A stretch of 38,996 nt of DNA from Pelotomaculum sp. UBA5255 (GTDB lineage Bacteria; Bacillota; Desulfotomaculia; Desulfotomaculales; Pelotomaculaceae): contig DHTR01000027.1 in the NCBI GenBank assembly GCA_002408725.1, forward strand, positions 1 to 38,996, given 5' to 3'. A program made the translations under genes and the position numbers. Below are positions 17,391 to 25,990 of the stretch, one piece after another. Every line of letters starts with the position of its first letter. Within the stretch, counting starts at the first letter, position 1. The notes under the pieces were generated by a model. That model saw nothing but the letters and a program-made list of their open reading frames with translations. It did no database searches and was not told the DNA's origin.

Positions 17391-17957
17391 GTGAGCGTTT
17401 GGCAAAAGTTTCTGGACAGATTTTCTCTCTATGATTTGATCATTATAGCCATGATGTCTGCCCTGGGGATTGCCATCAAACCAATAATTGTACCTCTGTC
17501 CCATATTATTTCCGGACCGCTCCTGATCCCCCCGGGCGCCGTGACAGGCGGCCTTTTTATGATGTGGCTGGTCTTGGGGTTTGGTATTACCGGTAAAAGG
17601 GGTACGATGACCCTGATTGGCTTTGTCCAGGCCATTTTAGTGATGGCCACCGGTATGGTTGGTTCGCAAGGGGCGATGAGCTTGCTGAGCTACACTATGC
17701 CGGGTATTCTGGCCGACCTGGGGTTGCTTCTGATCGGACACCGGGTTTGCTGCTTACCATGTGCCTTTCTGGCTGGGATGTTGTGTAATATTGCCGGTAC
17801 CGCTATGGTAAATTTTATTAATTATCGTCTTCCTGTATTCCCCCTGGTCTTAAGTTTAAGTGTCGCGGCCCTGTCCGGCGGGCTGGGCGGACTGATTGCT
17901 TTTAAAGTTGTACAGCAGATCAGGAAATTCCAAAAACGGGACATAACAGGGATCTAA
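17391..17957 (+). CDS. ECF transporter S component-like integral membrane protein
   Basis: GTG 17391 lies 7 bases after AAGGGTG. The 188-residue product is almost entirely hydrophobic, with about five or six transmembrane helices. It has a short charged N-terminus (SLYDLIIIAMMSALGIAIKP) and a basic C-terminal tail, as in substrate-binding S components of energy-coupling-factor importers. Two ATPase genes and a T component follow on the same strand, so this is a dedicated (group I) ECF system. The substrate cannot be read from the sequence. YkoE-like or cobalt/cobalamin-type families are possible, but no riboswitch was seen upstream to decide. Confidence 0.75.
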   Translation: MSVWQKFLDRFSLYDLIIIAMMSALGIAIKPIIVPLSHIISGPLLIPPGAVTGGLFMMWLVLGFGITGKRGTMTLIGFVQAILVMATGMVGSQGAMSLLSYTMPGILADLGLLLIGHRVCCLPCAFLAGMLCNIAGTAMVNFINYRLPVFPLVLSLSVAALSGGLGGLIAFKVVQQIRKFQKRDITGI

Positions 17958-18229
17958 ACGCAGCGACAAACTTACTGTAATTCGCCAGTTAGCAACAAAT
18001 ACCGGAAGTTCTCCGGAAATTTACGCCTGCGGAGATCCCTCTGGTGGGGGCGGGAAACTGTCTAGCTATGGGTCGAAGGAGCAGGAATTTCGTCATAAGA
18101 ATGGCTGGGGACGGGAAAGTCCTGGGGAGCAAAAACAATTGGTGTGGCGCAGCTCTTTTGGTTCGTTTTTTGTGAAGTGTCATGTCGACCTGCCGGCCGG
18201 CAAACTTACTTAAGAAGGTGGAAATTATA
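17958..18229 (+). other. Unexplained intergenic stretch between S component and ATPase genes
   Basis: No intact gene is seen. Two similar GC-rich motifs occur: GGGGGCGGGAAACTG near 18044 and GGGGACGGGAAAGTC near 18108. A short open frame on the plus strand (about 18017-18176, ending TGA) has codon-like composition but no recognisable homology. No B12, TPP or FMN riboswitch core was recognised. It could be a decayed gene or a structured leader. Confidence 0.4.
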
Positions 18230-18961
18230 ATGGAGGCTGTGGTGGTTCAGGGCCTGACTTATCAATACCAGCCGGGTGGGCCTTTCGTATTAAAGGGCCT
18301 CGACTTCCAGGTGGGCCGGGGAGAAATAGTAGTGGTGACAGGCTTGAGTGGCTGCGGCAAAAGCACCTTGTGTTTTTGTCTGAGCGGAGCTATTCGCCAC
18401 AACCGGGACGGGGTGATGGCGGGGGAAGTAGGGGTAAACGGCAAGAATATCCGGGAAATGAGAGGAGCCAGTTTGGCGCTTGAAGTAGGCATGGTCTTTC
18501 AGGATCCTGATACGCAGCTTTTTTCGCCTACGGTAGAAGATGAAATTGCTTTTGCCCCGGAAAACCTGTGCCTGCCGCCTGACCGCATCCGGGAGACGGT
18601 AGATCATGTACTTGATCTTCTCGGGGTTGCTGCTTTAAGAGAGGCAAATCCATACCAGCTTTCCGGCGGCGAGAAACAACTGGTGGCTCTGGCGGCGGTT
18701 TTGGCCCTTGACCCACCTGTACTGATCGTGGACGAAGTGATGTCCCAGCTTGATGCCGGCGGCAGAAAGAAAGTGGCAGCCGTTCTGGAAAGATTGCGTG
18801 GTATGGGTAAAACCATCATTGCTGTAGAGCACAATCTGGAAGCCGTTGCTTTTGCCGACCGGCTGATAGTGCTGGAGAATGGGGCATTGGTCCGTTTAGA
18901 CCGGGCGGAAACGCTTCTGGCCGACCGGAATTTTATGACTGCCAGGCGGTTGATATGTTGA
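18230..18961 (+). CDS. ecfA: ECF transporter ATPase, first copy
   Basis: ATG 18230 follows GAAGGTGG and is preferred over the in-frame ATG at 18182, which has no ribosome-binding site. The 243-residue product is an ABC ATPase with Walker A GLSGCGKST, Q-loop VFQDPDTQLF, signature LSGGEKQ, Walker B LIVDE and switch His in EHN. The QDPDTQLF form of the Q-loop is typical of EcfA/CbiO proteins. The residues after the Walker B Glu are VMSQLD instead of the common PTSGLD. It pairs with the next gene as a heterodimer that powers the S and T components in the membrane. Confidence 0.92.
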   Translation: MEAVVVQGLTYQYQPGGPFVLKGLDFQVGRGEIVVVTGLSGCGKSTLCFCLSGAIRHNRDGVMAGEVGVNGKNIREMRGASLALEVGMVFQDPDTQLFSPTVEDEIAFAPENLCLPPDRIRETVDHVLDLLGVAALREANPYQLSGGEKQLVALAAVLALDPPVLIVDEVMSQLDAGGRKKVAAVLERLRGMGKTIIAVEHNLEAVAFADRLIVLENGALVRLDRAETLLADRNFMTARRLIC

Positions 18962-18995
18962 ACATAAAAGCGTTTAAAAGCTGGGGGGGTTGCCG

Positions 18996-19688
18996 ATGTC
19001 ATTTTTAAAGCTGAGCCAGGTAACCTTCTTTTACCCTCGGAAATTGAAACCGGCGCTGACGGGGCTCAACTTAGGCTTGGAGAAAGATGAAATAACAGCT
19101 ATCGTCGGGCCTAACGGCAGCGGCAAGACCACCCTGACCAAGCTGATGATCGGGGTTCTGCAACCGGCCGAGGGGGAAATCCAGCTGGAGGGACGTCCCA
19201 TAGCGGGATATTCGCTGGCGGAAATCGGGCGCCGCATCGGCTACGTTTTCCAAAATCCCGACCTGCAGCTTTTTTGCAGCTCAGTGGCCGAAGAAGTTGG
19301 TTTCGGTTTGACCAACCAGGGTTGTGAGCCGGCAACAGTAGAGGAAAAGGTGGATTTCTACCTGGATTATTTTGAACTGGCCGCCTATCGGAACGCCTTT
19401 CCCCTGCATTTAAGCCAGGGAGAAAAACAGCGGCTGGCTATAGCTGCCGTACTGGCCAATGAACCTGAGTTTTTGATCCTGGATGAGCCCACTATTGGTC
19501 TGGATGCTTACCGTAAAAAGCTTTTAGAAGATTATTTAAAAAAAGTTGCCCGGTTGGGTAGGGGCATGCTCCTGATCAGCCATGATGCGCCTTTTGTTAA
19601 CAGGATGGCGGAACGTGTTGTTACCATAGAAAATGGCCGAATTCAATCGGATAGCGGGCGAAAGGGAAATGCCGTATATGAAGCTTGA
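18996..19688 (+). CDS. ecfA: ECF transporter ATPase, second copy
   Basis: ATG 18996 lies 7 bases after a G-run (18983-18989). The TTG at 18990 is too close to it. The 230-residue product has Walker A GPNGSGKTT, Q-loop VFQNPDLQLF, signature LSQGEKQ, Walker B FLILDEPT and switch His in ISHD. It is the second half of the heterodimeric ATPase of the ECF importer. The gene end overlaps the T component start. Confidence 0.92.
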   Translation: MSFLKLSQVTFFYPRKLKPALTGLNLGLEKDEITAIVGPNGSGKTTLTKLMIGVLQPAEGEIQLEGRPIAGYSLAEIGRRIGYVFQNPDLQLFCSSVAEEVGFGLTNQGCEPATVEEKVDFYLDYFELAAYRNAFPLHLSQGEKQRLAIAAVLANEPEFLILDEPTIGLDAYRKKLLEDYLKKVARLGRGMLLISHDAPFVNRMAERVVTIENGRIQSDSGRKGNAVYEA

Positions 19689-20406
19689 CCCCCGAACCAA
19701 AATGGTGATGGTTATTTGTCTCTCCAGCTTAGCCTTGATTTACAATACCCCCGATCGACTTCTCCTGGTTCTTGCGGCTACTGTGGGGCTATTGTTAATT
19801 TTCCGCTTTGATCCCAGTGCTATATGGGGTTACCTGAAGCCGTTTTTATCCTTGATGTTGATTCTCTTTGTGATCCAGTGCGTCTTTACACGAGGGGGCG
19901 AAGTATTGCTGGCGGTGGGTCCGGTACCTCTAATTACCAGCAAGGGCCTGTCAATAGGGGCCGGCGTCGTTTTGCGCATTGTGGTGATCACTGCCGCTGC
20001 TATGCTGTTCACTACGTTTAGTTCCAGGGACTTTATCCTGGGCCTGGTGCAGTGGAGAGTTCCTTACGAACTGGCCTTTATGGTTTCCATAGCCCTGCGT
20101 TTTTTGCCGGTTTTCCGGGATGAGTTCATTAATGTGATTACGGCAGTTCAATTGCGGGGAGTTGAACTGAAGAAGGTATCCTGGGGGCAAAAAATTTCGA
20201 TGTACCGCCGCTTGTTTTTCCCCGTTGTCTATGGGGCTATGCTCAAAGCCCAGCAACTGGCGGTGGCCATGGAAGCCCGGGGTTTTAGGGCTTATCCCAG
20301 GCGCACATACTTAAGGCGGCTGAACCTCAGCTCTGCTGATTATGTGCTGATGCTGTTTTTTACGGCTGCTACCCTCATGCTCATCGGCATTAATTTTACA
20401 ACATAA
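19678..20406 (+). CDS. ecfT: ECF transporter T component (transmembrane coupling protein)
   Basis: The start is ATG 19678 or 19669, both overlapping the end of the second ATPase gene. The later one has better spacing from AAAGGG. The 242-residue product begins with the family-typical KLDPRTKM segment, has several hydrophobic helices, and carries the two coupling motifs QLRG (in AVQLRGVELKK) and EARGF (in AMEARGFRAY) that dock on the ATPases. It completes the S-A-A-T importer operon. Confidence 0.92.
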   Translation: MKLDPRTKMVMVICLSSLALIYNTPDRLLLVLAATVGLLLIFRFDPSAIWGYLKPFLSLMLILFVIQCVFTRGGEVLLAVGPVPLITSKGLSIGAGVVLRIVVITAAAMLFTTFSSRDFILGLVQWRVPYELAFMVSIALRFLPVFRDEFINVITAVQLRGVELKKVSWGQKISMYRRLFFPVVYGAMLKAQQLAVAMEARGFRAYPRRTYLRRLNLSSADYVLMLFFTAATLMLIGINFTT

Positions 20407-20514
20407 ACTCTCATTTCGACAAATATCCCAAAGGAACCATCAAGTTGCTTGTCAAAGTAATGGCTCGACTTCGTAATTAATTCAACGTAAGCTTTCGCCA
20501 CCGGAGCAAGAGCC

Positions 20515-22953
20515 ATGAACAGACCCGTCGTTTTTTTTACGGCTTTCTATATTGCCGGCGTGCTGCTAGGCGAATTTACCCGGTTTAAGGCGCCGGCTGC
20601 CCTGGCCCTGGCGGCTTTTTGCTTTATAGCCGTCGTGGTCGGCCACATTCTGGACTGGCGGGAAAACCGCCGTGCCATCCTGGCGCTTTTTCTCCTGCTG
20701 GGTCTGGCTCTGTCCCGGCTCGGGATGGAAGAAAGCAGGACACCCCTGGTTCAATACGCAGGGCAGAGGATTGTCCTGGTTGGACAAATTTCTTCCGGTC
20801 CTGACGTAAGGGTGGATCAAGTCCTCTACCAGTTCAGAGCGCAAGAAATCGTCAGGAGTGGGGAGCGACTTCCCGTGTCCGGGTCAGTGCGTCTCCAGGT
20901 GAAGGAATGCAGCCGGTTTTTCAGTTATGGTGACCTCTTGAGTGTGTCGGGTTTGTTGATCAGGCCCGATCCGCCGGGCAACCCGGGAGGTTTTAATTAC
21001 CGGACCTACCTGGAGCGTGAGGGGAACCATGTTATCCTAATGGCCCGGGGAGAGGACTCCGTGGGTAAAGTCGCCTTCGGTAAAGTCAATCCAGTATTGA
21101 GTATGGCCCTGGCGCTAAAACAGAAGCTTTCAGCCGCCGCTACCGAGTCTCTGACACCTGCCCAGGCAGCGATTTTGAACGGTATTATTTTCGGCTCCCA
21201 GGGATTAATCGACCGGGAGACCCGCCAGGCCTTCAGCGAAACAGGAATTGTACATATCCTGAGCGTGTCGGGGCTGCACGTGGGACTGGTGCTGGGCGGT
21301 ATCGTGGGATTTCTGGGTCTGCTCAGGGCGCCGCCGGGACTGACCGCGCCCCTGGTCACCCTGGTGTTGCTTTTTTACGCCCTGATGACGGGTTTGAATC
21401 CTGCCGTGCTGCGGGCTACTTTCATGGCGCTTCTTTTTGTATGGGCTCATCACCTGGGCCGCGACCGGGACTGGCCCACCACCCTGGCCCTGGCCGCCCT
21501 GATTATGCTGATCTGGAAACCCCTGCAAATATTTAACCCCGGATTTCAGCTTTCCTATGCTGCCACATGGGGAATATTATACCTGGGGCCGCTTTTGACC
21601 ACAGCCCTGACGGGGCTTTTAAGAGGATTGCCCGAAAACGCCGGGCGGGCTGCGGCCCTGGGCCTGGCCGTTCCACTTGCGGCGCAGCTTGCCACTGTTC
21701 CCCTGGTCGCCTGGTATTATAATCTTGTTTCCCCCGTATCCATACCGGCGAACCTGCTAGCTGTCCCCCTGGTGGGACTGATCTTGCTTCTGGGTGTTCT
21801 GGCAGCCGCGCTTGGCCTGTTCTGGCTTCCTTTAGCCGGGCTTGTCAATGTTGGCACCGGGGTTATTTTGGATCTTTTTCTGGCCCTGGTCGGCTTGCTC
21901 CAGGGGCTGCCCGGCGCGGTCATTTACCTGGCCACGCCCCCCGTGCTATTAGCGGCGGCATGGTACGGCGGCCTCTTTGTTTTCGCCGGAATCTGTTCCG
22001 GGGTCTGGAGTCCCGCTGTCCACCGGAGGGTCAAAAACTGGACGACGGCGGGGGCGGCGCTGGCGGTTGTCCTGCTCCTGGTCTGGTGGCCCTGGAATGG
22101 CGAAGGTCAAAAGCTCACAGTCCATTTTATCGATGTGGGCCAGGGTGACAGCATCCTGGTGCAGACGCCGGGTGGGAAGAATCTGCTGATTGACACCGGC
22201 GGCTGGCGGGAGGAGTTTTTGACCGGCGCCGGGGCAGGCAACCAGGTGGTGGCCCCTTACCTTAGAAGGATCGGAGTACACCGACTTGACGTGCTTGTTT
22301 TGACGCACCCTCACGAGGATCACGCCGGGGGCGCAGCTTTTCTGGTCAAGAATTTTCCTGTCGGCCTGACGCTAGCGCCCCCGCCAGCCGTAACAGGCGG
22401 GAGCGGGAAGCCCCAAAAGGTTAAATCTGCCGAAGAAATCCCTGCGGCTTTTACAGCGCTTGTGAAAAATATGGAGGCAAGCGGTATTCCGGTGGAGGCC
22501 GCCAGGGCAGGGGATAGTCTGACGCTGGACAGCACGGTTCACATTGAAATTCTATCCCCCGGGGAAATGTCAGGTAGCAAATCCAACTTGAATAACATTT
22601 CACTGGTCTTGAAAATGACCTTCAAGGACCGGACTTTCATTTTTACCGGGGACGCAGAGGTGGAGGCACAGGGGGAATTGCTTAAGAGGGGGGAGGAGCT
22701 GAAGGCGGATGTCTTAAAGATGCCCCATCACGGTAGCCGCACTCTGCTGCCGGAACTAGTGGAACAGGTGAAGCCCGAAGTTGCCGTAATCCCGGTCGGG
22801 GCACACAACACCTTCGGACATCCCGCGCCTTCCACCCTGGATCTGCTTGACCGCACCGGAGCAACAGTTTACCGCACCGACCTGGACGGAGCGGTCATTG
22901 TGGAAACAGATGGGCACCGGCTGCAAGTAAGGACAGGGGCTCGCGGTTACTGA
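20515..22953 (+). CDS. comEC: ComEC/Rec2 DNA-uptake channel protein
   Basis: ATG 20515 follows GGAG. The 812-residue product has the usual three parts. An N-terminal DUF4131-like region with two helices and a beta domain covers about 1-180. A multi-helix competence channel domain (about 210-490) includes ILSVSGLHVGLVLGGI. A C-terminal metallo-beta-lactamase domain (about 535-812) carries DVGQGDS, THPHEDHAGG (near 595-604), TGDAE and MPHHGS. In transformation it conducts single-stranded DNA through the membrane. It stands alone here, with no comEA neighbour. Length is slightly above the Bacillus protein. Confidence 0.95.
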   Translation: MNRPVVFFTAFYIAGVLLGEFTRFKAPAALALAAFCFIAVVVGHILDWRENRRAILALFLLLGLALSRLGMEESRTPLVQYAGQRIVLVGQISSGPDVRVDQVLYQFRAQEIVRSGERLPVSGSVRLQVKECSRFFSYGDLLSVSGLLIRPDPPGNPGGFNYRTYLEREGNHVILMARGEDSVGKVAFGKVNPVLSMALALKQKLSAAATESLTPAQAAILNGIIFGSQGLIDRETRQAFSETGIVHILSVSGLHVGLVLGGIVGFLGLLRAPPGLTAPLVTLVLLFYALMTGLNPAVLRATFMALLFVWAHHLGRDRDWPTTLALAALIMLIWKPLQIFNPGFQLSYAATWGILYLGPLLTTALTGLLRGLPENAGRAAALGLAVPLAAQLATVPLVAWYYNLVSPVSIPANLLAVPLVGLILLLGVLAAALGLFWLPLAGLVNVGTGVILDLFLALVGLLQGLPGAVIYLATPPVLLAAAWYGGLFVFAGICSGVWSPAVHRRVKNWTTAGAALAVVLLLVWWPWNGEGQKLTVHFIDVGQGDSILVQTPGGKNLLIDTGGWREEFLTGAGAGNQVVAPYLRRIGVHRLDVLVLTHPHEDHAGGAAFLVKNFPVGLTLAPPPAVTGGSGKPQKVKSAEEIPAAFTALVKNMEASGIPVEAARAGDSLTLDSTVHIEILSPGEMSGSKSNLNNISLVLKMTFKDRTFIFTGDAEVEAQGELLKRGEELKADVLKMPHHGSRTLLPELVEQVKPEVAVIPVGAHNTFGHPAPSTLDLLDRTGATVYRTDLDGAVIVETDGHRLQVRTGARGY

Positions 22954-23030
22954 ACAAGCCTATTGCATTGTCTTAAATCAAAATATACCAACGGTGTCCC
23001 AATATTTAATTGTTGGAGCAAGGCTCCGGC

Positions 23031-24218
23031 CTAGTTATATAGATGCCGCAGGGTCAGGGCGAGATCATTGTTTAAGCCTTTGGAGAAAAGAATTTGGTGA
23101 ACACTCTGGCCGCTTACCCGGAAGGAGGCGGCACAGGAACGCAGGTACAGCCGCCACATGCGGACAAAGCGGTCGCCATACATCTCCTGAACTTTGTCTA
23201 CGTGTTTTTCGAAACCTTCCGCCCATCGCTCCAAGGTCATGGCGTAATGTAATCGCAAGCTCTCCACATGAATAACGTGGAAATCATAATCAGGTAGCAA
23301 CCAGATTACTTCGCGCAAGGACGGAATATAGCCACCGGGGAAAATATGATTTTCAATCCAGGAGTTGACCGGTGCTTCCTTGGTATGGGTTATGGTATGA
23401 AGTAAGGCCAAACCGCCTTCTTTTAAGAGCTTTTGTAGCGCCAGCATGAAATGAGGATAATTAGCCTGACCTACGTGCTCAAGCATCCCGACGCTGGAGA
23501 TTTTATCGAAGGTACGTCCGCTTTCGGTTAATACCCGGTAATCCATTAACTCTACTTCCACCCGATCTTCTAAACCCAGTTCCACAATCCTTCGCAGGGT
23601 TCCCCGATACTGTTCCTGACTCAGGGTAATCCCTGTGGCTTTAACACCATACTCCTGCGCAGCCCGGATTATCAACCACCCCCAACCACTGCCGATGTCC
23701 AAAAAGGTTTCCCCGGGGCTTAACTGTAATTTTTTCAGTACATGGTCAATCTTTTGGATCTGGGCTTGGGTCAAGGAATCCTCGGTCCTTTGGAAATAGG
23801 CACAAGAGTAACTCATGGTCTCATCCAGCCAGAGGGAGAAAAAATCATTGCCTAAATCGTAGTGATACTGAACGTCTTCCAGTTGTTTACGTAAAGGTGT
23901 GGGCAGCGGCCAGCGGGAAAAAACTTTGGACAAAAGGCGACTCTTCCGGTTTTGCCCAAAAACGTTCAGGTTTGAGTTGGCAAGCGCAATGATTTTATCC
24001 ATTTCACCGTAGAGATCAATAGCACCATCCATGTAAGCTTCGCCGAAAGTCAGGATCGGGTCCTTGACTATCTGCCCGTAAGGCACCTTTTCATGAAAAA
24101 TCAACTTAAATGAGGGCTCACCCTTCCCATATTGTTCAGTTGTGCCATCCCAGTAGGTAACTTCAAAGGCCCCGGAGTTGACCCGGTTAAAAGAATTCTG
24201 AAGCAAGCTCTTTTGCAT
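23031..24218 (-). CDS. cfa: Cyclopropane-fatty-acyl-phospholipid synthase
   Basis: The ATG at 24218 has a strong AAGGAGGAGG site, so it is preferred over the in-frame ATG at 24314, which would add 32 unlike residues. The 395-residue product uses S-adenosylmethionine to add a methylene bridge to unsaturated phospholipid acyl chains. Visible are the conserved HYDLGNDFF...MSYSCAYF block (about 119-142, holding the conserved Cys), the SAM-binding loop FLDIGSGWGW (about 172-181) and the GMLEHVG segment. It is convergent with comEC, transcribed alone, and a terminator of the mmd operon lies just upstream. Confidence 0.95.
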   Translation of the reverse strand: MQKSLLQNSFNRVNSGAFEVTYWDGTTEQYGKGEPSFKLIFHEKVPYGQIVKDPILTFGEAYMDGAIDLYGEMDKIIALANSNLNVFGQNRKSRLLSKVFSRWPLPTPLRKQLEDVQYHYDLGNDFFSLWLDETMSYSCAYFQRTEDSLTQAQIQKIDHVLKKLQLSPGETFLDIGSGWGWLIIRAAQEYGVKATGITLSQEQYRGTLRRIVELGLEDRVEVELMDYRVLTESGRTFDKISSVGMLEHVGQANYPHFMLALQKLLKEGGLALLHTITHTKEAPVNSWIENHIFPGGYIPSLREVIWLLPDYDFHVIHVESLRLHYAMTLERWAEGFEKHVDKVQEMYGDRFVRMWRLYLRSCAASFRVSGQSVHQILFSKGLNNDLALTLRHLYN

Positions 24219-24346
24219 AAGCCTCCTCCTTCTGTGAAAATCGCCAAAACTAGGTTCCCCAGGGATTAGTTCCGTTATGTATTTCCGTGAGAGAAATATA
24301 AGCTCATAGCGCATACCTTTATGTTGAGAAAGTAGTTGAAAAGCAT

Positions 24347-24376
24347 AAAAAAACGCACCCGGACACCGCCGGGCGC
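24347..24376 (-). terminator. Rho-independent terminator of the mmd operon
   Basis: Read on the minus strand, GCGCCCGG pairs with CCGGGTGC (one G-T wobble) around a six-base loop and is followed by CG and seven Ts. It lies about 45 bases after the mmdB stop codon. Confidence 0.88.
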
Positions 24377-24419
24377 TGGTATGTGTTTTCTGTGAATTTT
24401 GATTCCAGGGTCATCATCT

Positions 24420-25529
24420 TTACTGCAGCAGGCTCAGCAGTACACCTGCCGCAACAGCTGAGCCAATTACACCGGCCACGTTTGGCCCCATGGCGTGCAT
24501 CAGCAGGTAGTTGGAGGGGTTATACTGCTGGCCGACTTTCTGGGAAACCCGGGCGGCCATGGGCACAGCCGATACCCCGGCCGAACCGATCAGCGGGTTC
24601 ACTTTGCCTCCGCTCCACCAGTACATCAGCTTTCCAAATAATACACCGCCCGCAGTACCCAAAGCAAAGGCCACGAGGCCCATCACAATAATCTCTATGG
24701 TCTGCAGCGTCAGAAAGGACTCACCCTTGGCGGTGGCGCCGACGGTCAGTGCGAGAAAAATTGTGATAATATTGATTAATTCATTTTGAGCAGTTTTGGA
24801 AAGGCGCTCAACGACGCCGCATTCCCGCATCAGATTTCCCAGCATCAGCATGCCGAGCAAGGACCCGGCCGCCGGTACAAATAGGACGGCTACAATCGTA
24901 ACGAGTACAGGAAAAATGATCTTTTCCGTTTTGCTCACGGTGCGGAGCTGTTCCATCACAACGACGCGCTCTTTCTGCGTGGTTAGTGCCTTCATAATCG
25001 GCGGTTGAATGATCGGGACCAGCGCCATGTAAGAATAGGCGGCAATGGCTATGGGACCCAGAAGATCCGGCGCCAGCTTGGATGTGAGGAAGATTGCCGT
25101 GGGGCCGTCCGCACCCCCGATGATGCCGATGGAAGCGGCCTGCGCCGGGGAAAATCCAAGAAACAGGGCTGCCGTCAGCGTCGCAAAAATGCCAAGCTGT
25201 GCGGCTGCGCCAAGCAGGATTGTTTTAGGGTTGGCCAGCAGCGGGCCGAAATCAGTCATGGCTCCGATGCCTAGAAAAATCAGGGGGGGATAAATCCCCA
25301 GTTTTACACCCTGGTAGAGCCAGTACAGTAACCCGCCCTCATCTGTAACGCCGGTCAAAGGTAGGTTTGCCAGAAGCACTCCGAAGGAGATCGGCAGGAG
25401 AAGCAGGGGCTCGTATTGTTTTATGATGGCCAGATAGAGAAGGAAGCAGGCAACGGCAATCATGATTGCTTCTCTCCAGGACAGGTTGGCAAAGCCGGTG
25501 CTCTGCCAGATATCAACGATGAATTCCAG
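24420..25529 (-). CDS. mmdB: Na+-translocating decarboxylase beta subunit (membrane carboxybiotin decarboxylase)
   Basis: The first ATG (25463) would give 347 residues and remove a conserved N-terminus. Extending upstream in frame gives EFIVDIWQSTGFANLSW, which matches the usual family start. The only plausible start for it is CTG 25529, 10 bases after GGAG. An in-frame TGA lies three codons further upstream. The 369-residue membrane protein decarboxylates carboxybiotin and pumps Na+. The family blocks KQYEPLLLLPISFG, GGADGPTAIF (Asp region IIIa) and MGPNVAGVIGSAVAAG (Asn and Ser of region IV) are all present. It is the last gene of the operon. Confidence 0.9.
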   Translation of the reverse strand: MEFIVDIWQSTGFANLSWREAIMIAVACFLLYLAIIKQYEPLLLLPISFGVLLANLPLTGVTDEGGLLYWLYQGVKLGIYPPLIFLGIGAMTDFGPLLANPKTILLGAAAQLGIFATLTAALFLGFSPAQAASIGIIGGADGPTAIFLTSKLAPDLLGPIAIAAYSYMALVPIIQPPIMKALTTQKERVVVMEQLRTVSKTEKIIFPVLVTIVAVLFVPAAGSLLGMLMLGNLMRECGVVERLSKTAQNELINIITIFLALTVGATAKGESFLTLQTIEIIVMGLVAFALGTAGGVLFGKLMYWWSGGKVNPLIGSAGVSAVPMAARVSQKVGQQYNPSNYLLMHAMGPNVAGVIGSAVAAGVLLSLLQ

Positions 25530-25564
25530 AACCCCTCAGCTCCTTTATTTAAGTCGGTATGATA

Positions 25565-25990
25565 TTAAGTAAGTGAGATCAGCAATTCTCCCGCCTGAAC
25601 GCTCTGCCCCTGTGTAACATGGATTTCCCGGACAGTTCCATCGCATTCGGCCAGCAGTTCATTTTCCATCTTCATCGCTTCCAGGATAATCAGTGCCTGG
25701 CCTCTTTTGATCGTTTCGCCGGACTTTACGTTTAAACTCAGAATGGTGCCGGGCATGGGAGATTTAAGAGATTTCCCCGAACTGTTAGCCGCACTGCTTC
25801 CCGAACTGCTTCTCGCGCTACTTTTCGGCGTGTTTACCTGGGCTTTGCCTCCGCTGATTGCCGTCAAGGGTTGAGCGGGAAAAACCTCAGTCTCTTGTTT
25901 GCTGTTGTGGTTGGTTTCATCCGTTTCCAGAACTTCTACCATCACGTCGTAACTGCGGCCGTTAACTGTAATCCTTAATTTTTCCATCAT
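25565..25990 (-). CDS. mmdC: Biotin carrier subunit of the Na+ decarboxylase
   Basis: ATG 25990 overlaps the stop of the upstream gene (ATGA) and follows AAGGAG. The 141-residue product has an N-terminal acyl-carrier-like part and a flexible linker rich in Ser, Ala and Gly (about 56-73). The C-terminal biotinyl domain has the EAMKMEN motif with biotin-accepting Lys107. It shuttles CO2 from the carboxyltransferase to the membrane beta subunit. The linker is Ser-rich rather than the usual Pro/Ala-rich form. Confidence 0.92.
   Translation of the reverse strand: MMEKLRITVNGRSYDVMVEVLETDETNHNSKQETEVFPAQPLTAISGGKAQVNTPKSSARSSSGSSAANSSGKSLKSPMPGTILSLNVKSGETIKRGQALIILEAMKMENELLAECDGTVREIHVTQGQSVQAGELLISLT

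Noticed and set aside
23015..23027. GGAGC/GCTCC hairpin between comEC and cfa as terminator
   Set aside because: The stem is only five certain base pairs and there is no T-run on either strand.
22994..23275. Plus-strand 93-codon open frame overlapping the end of cfa
   Set aside because: It lies antisense to the conserved C-terminus of Cfa and has no homology.
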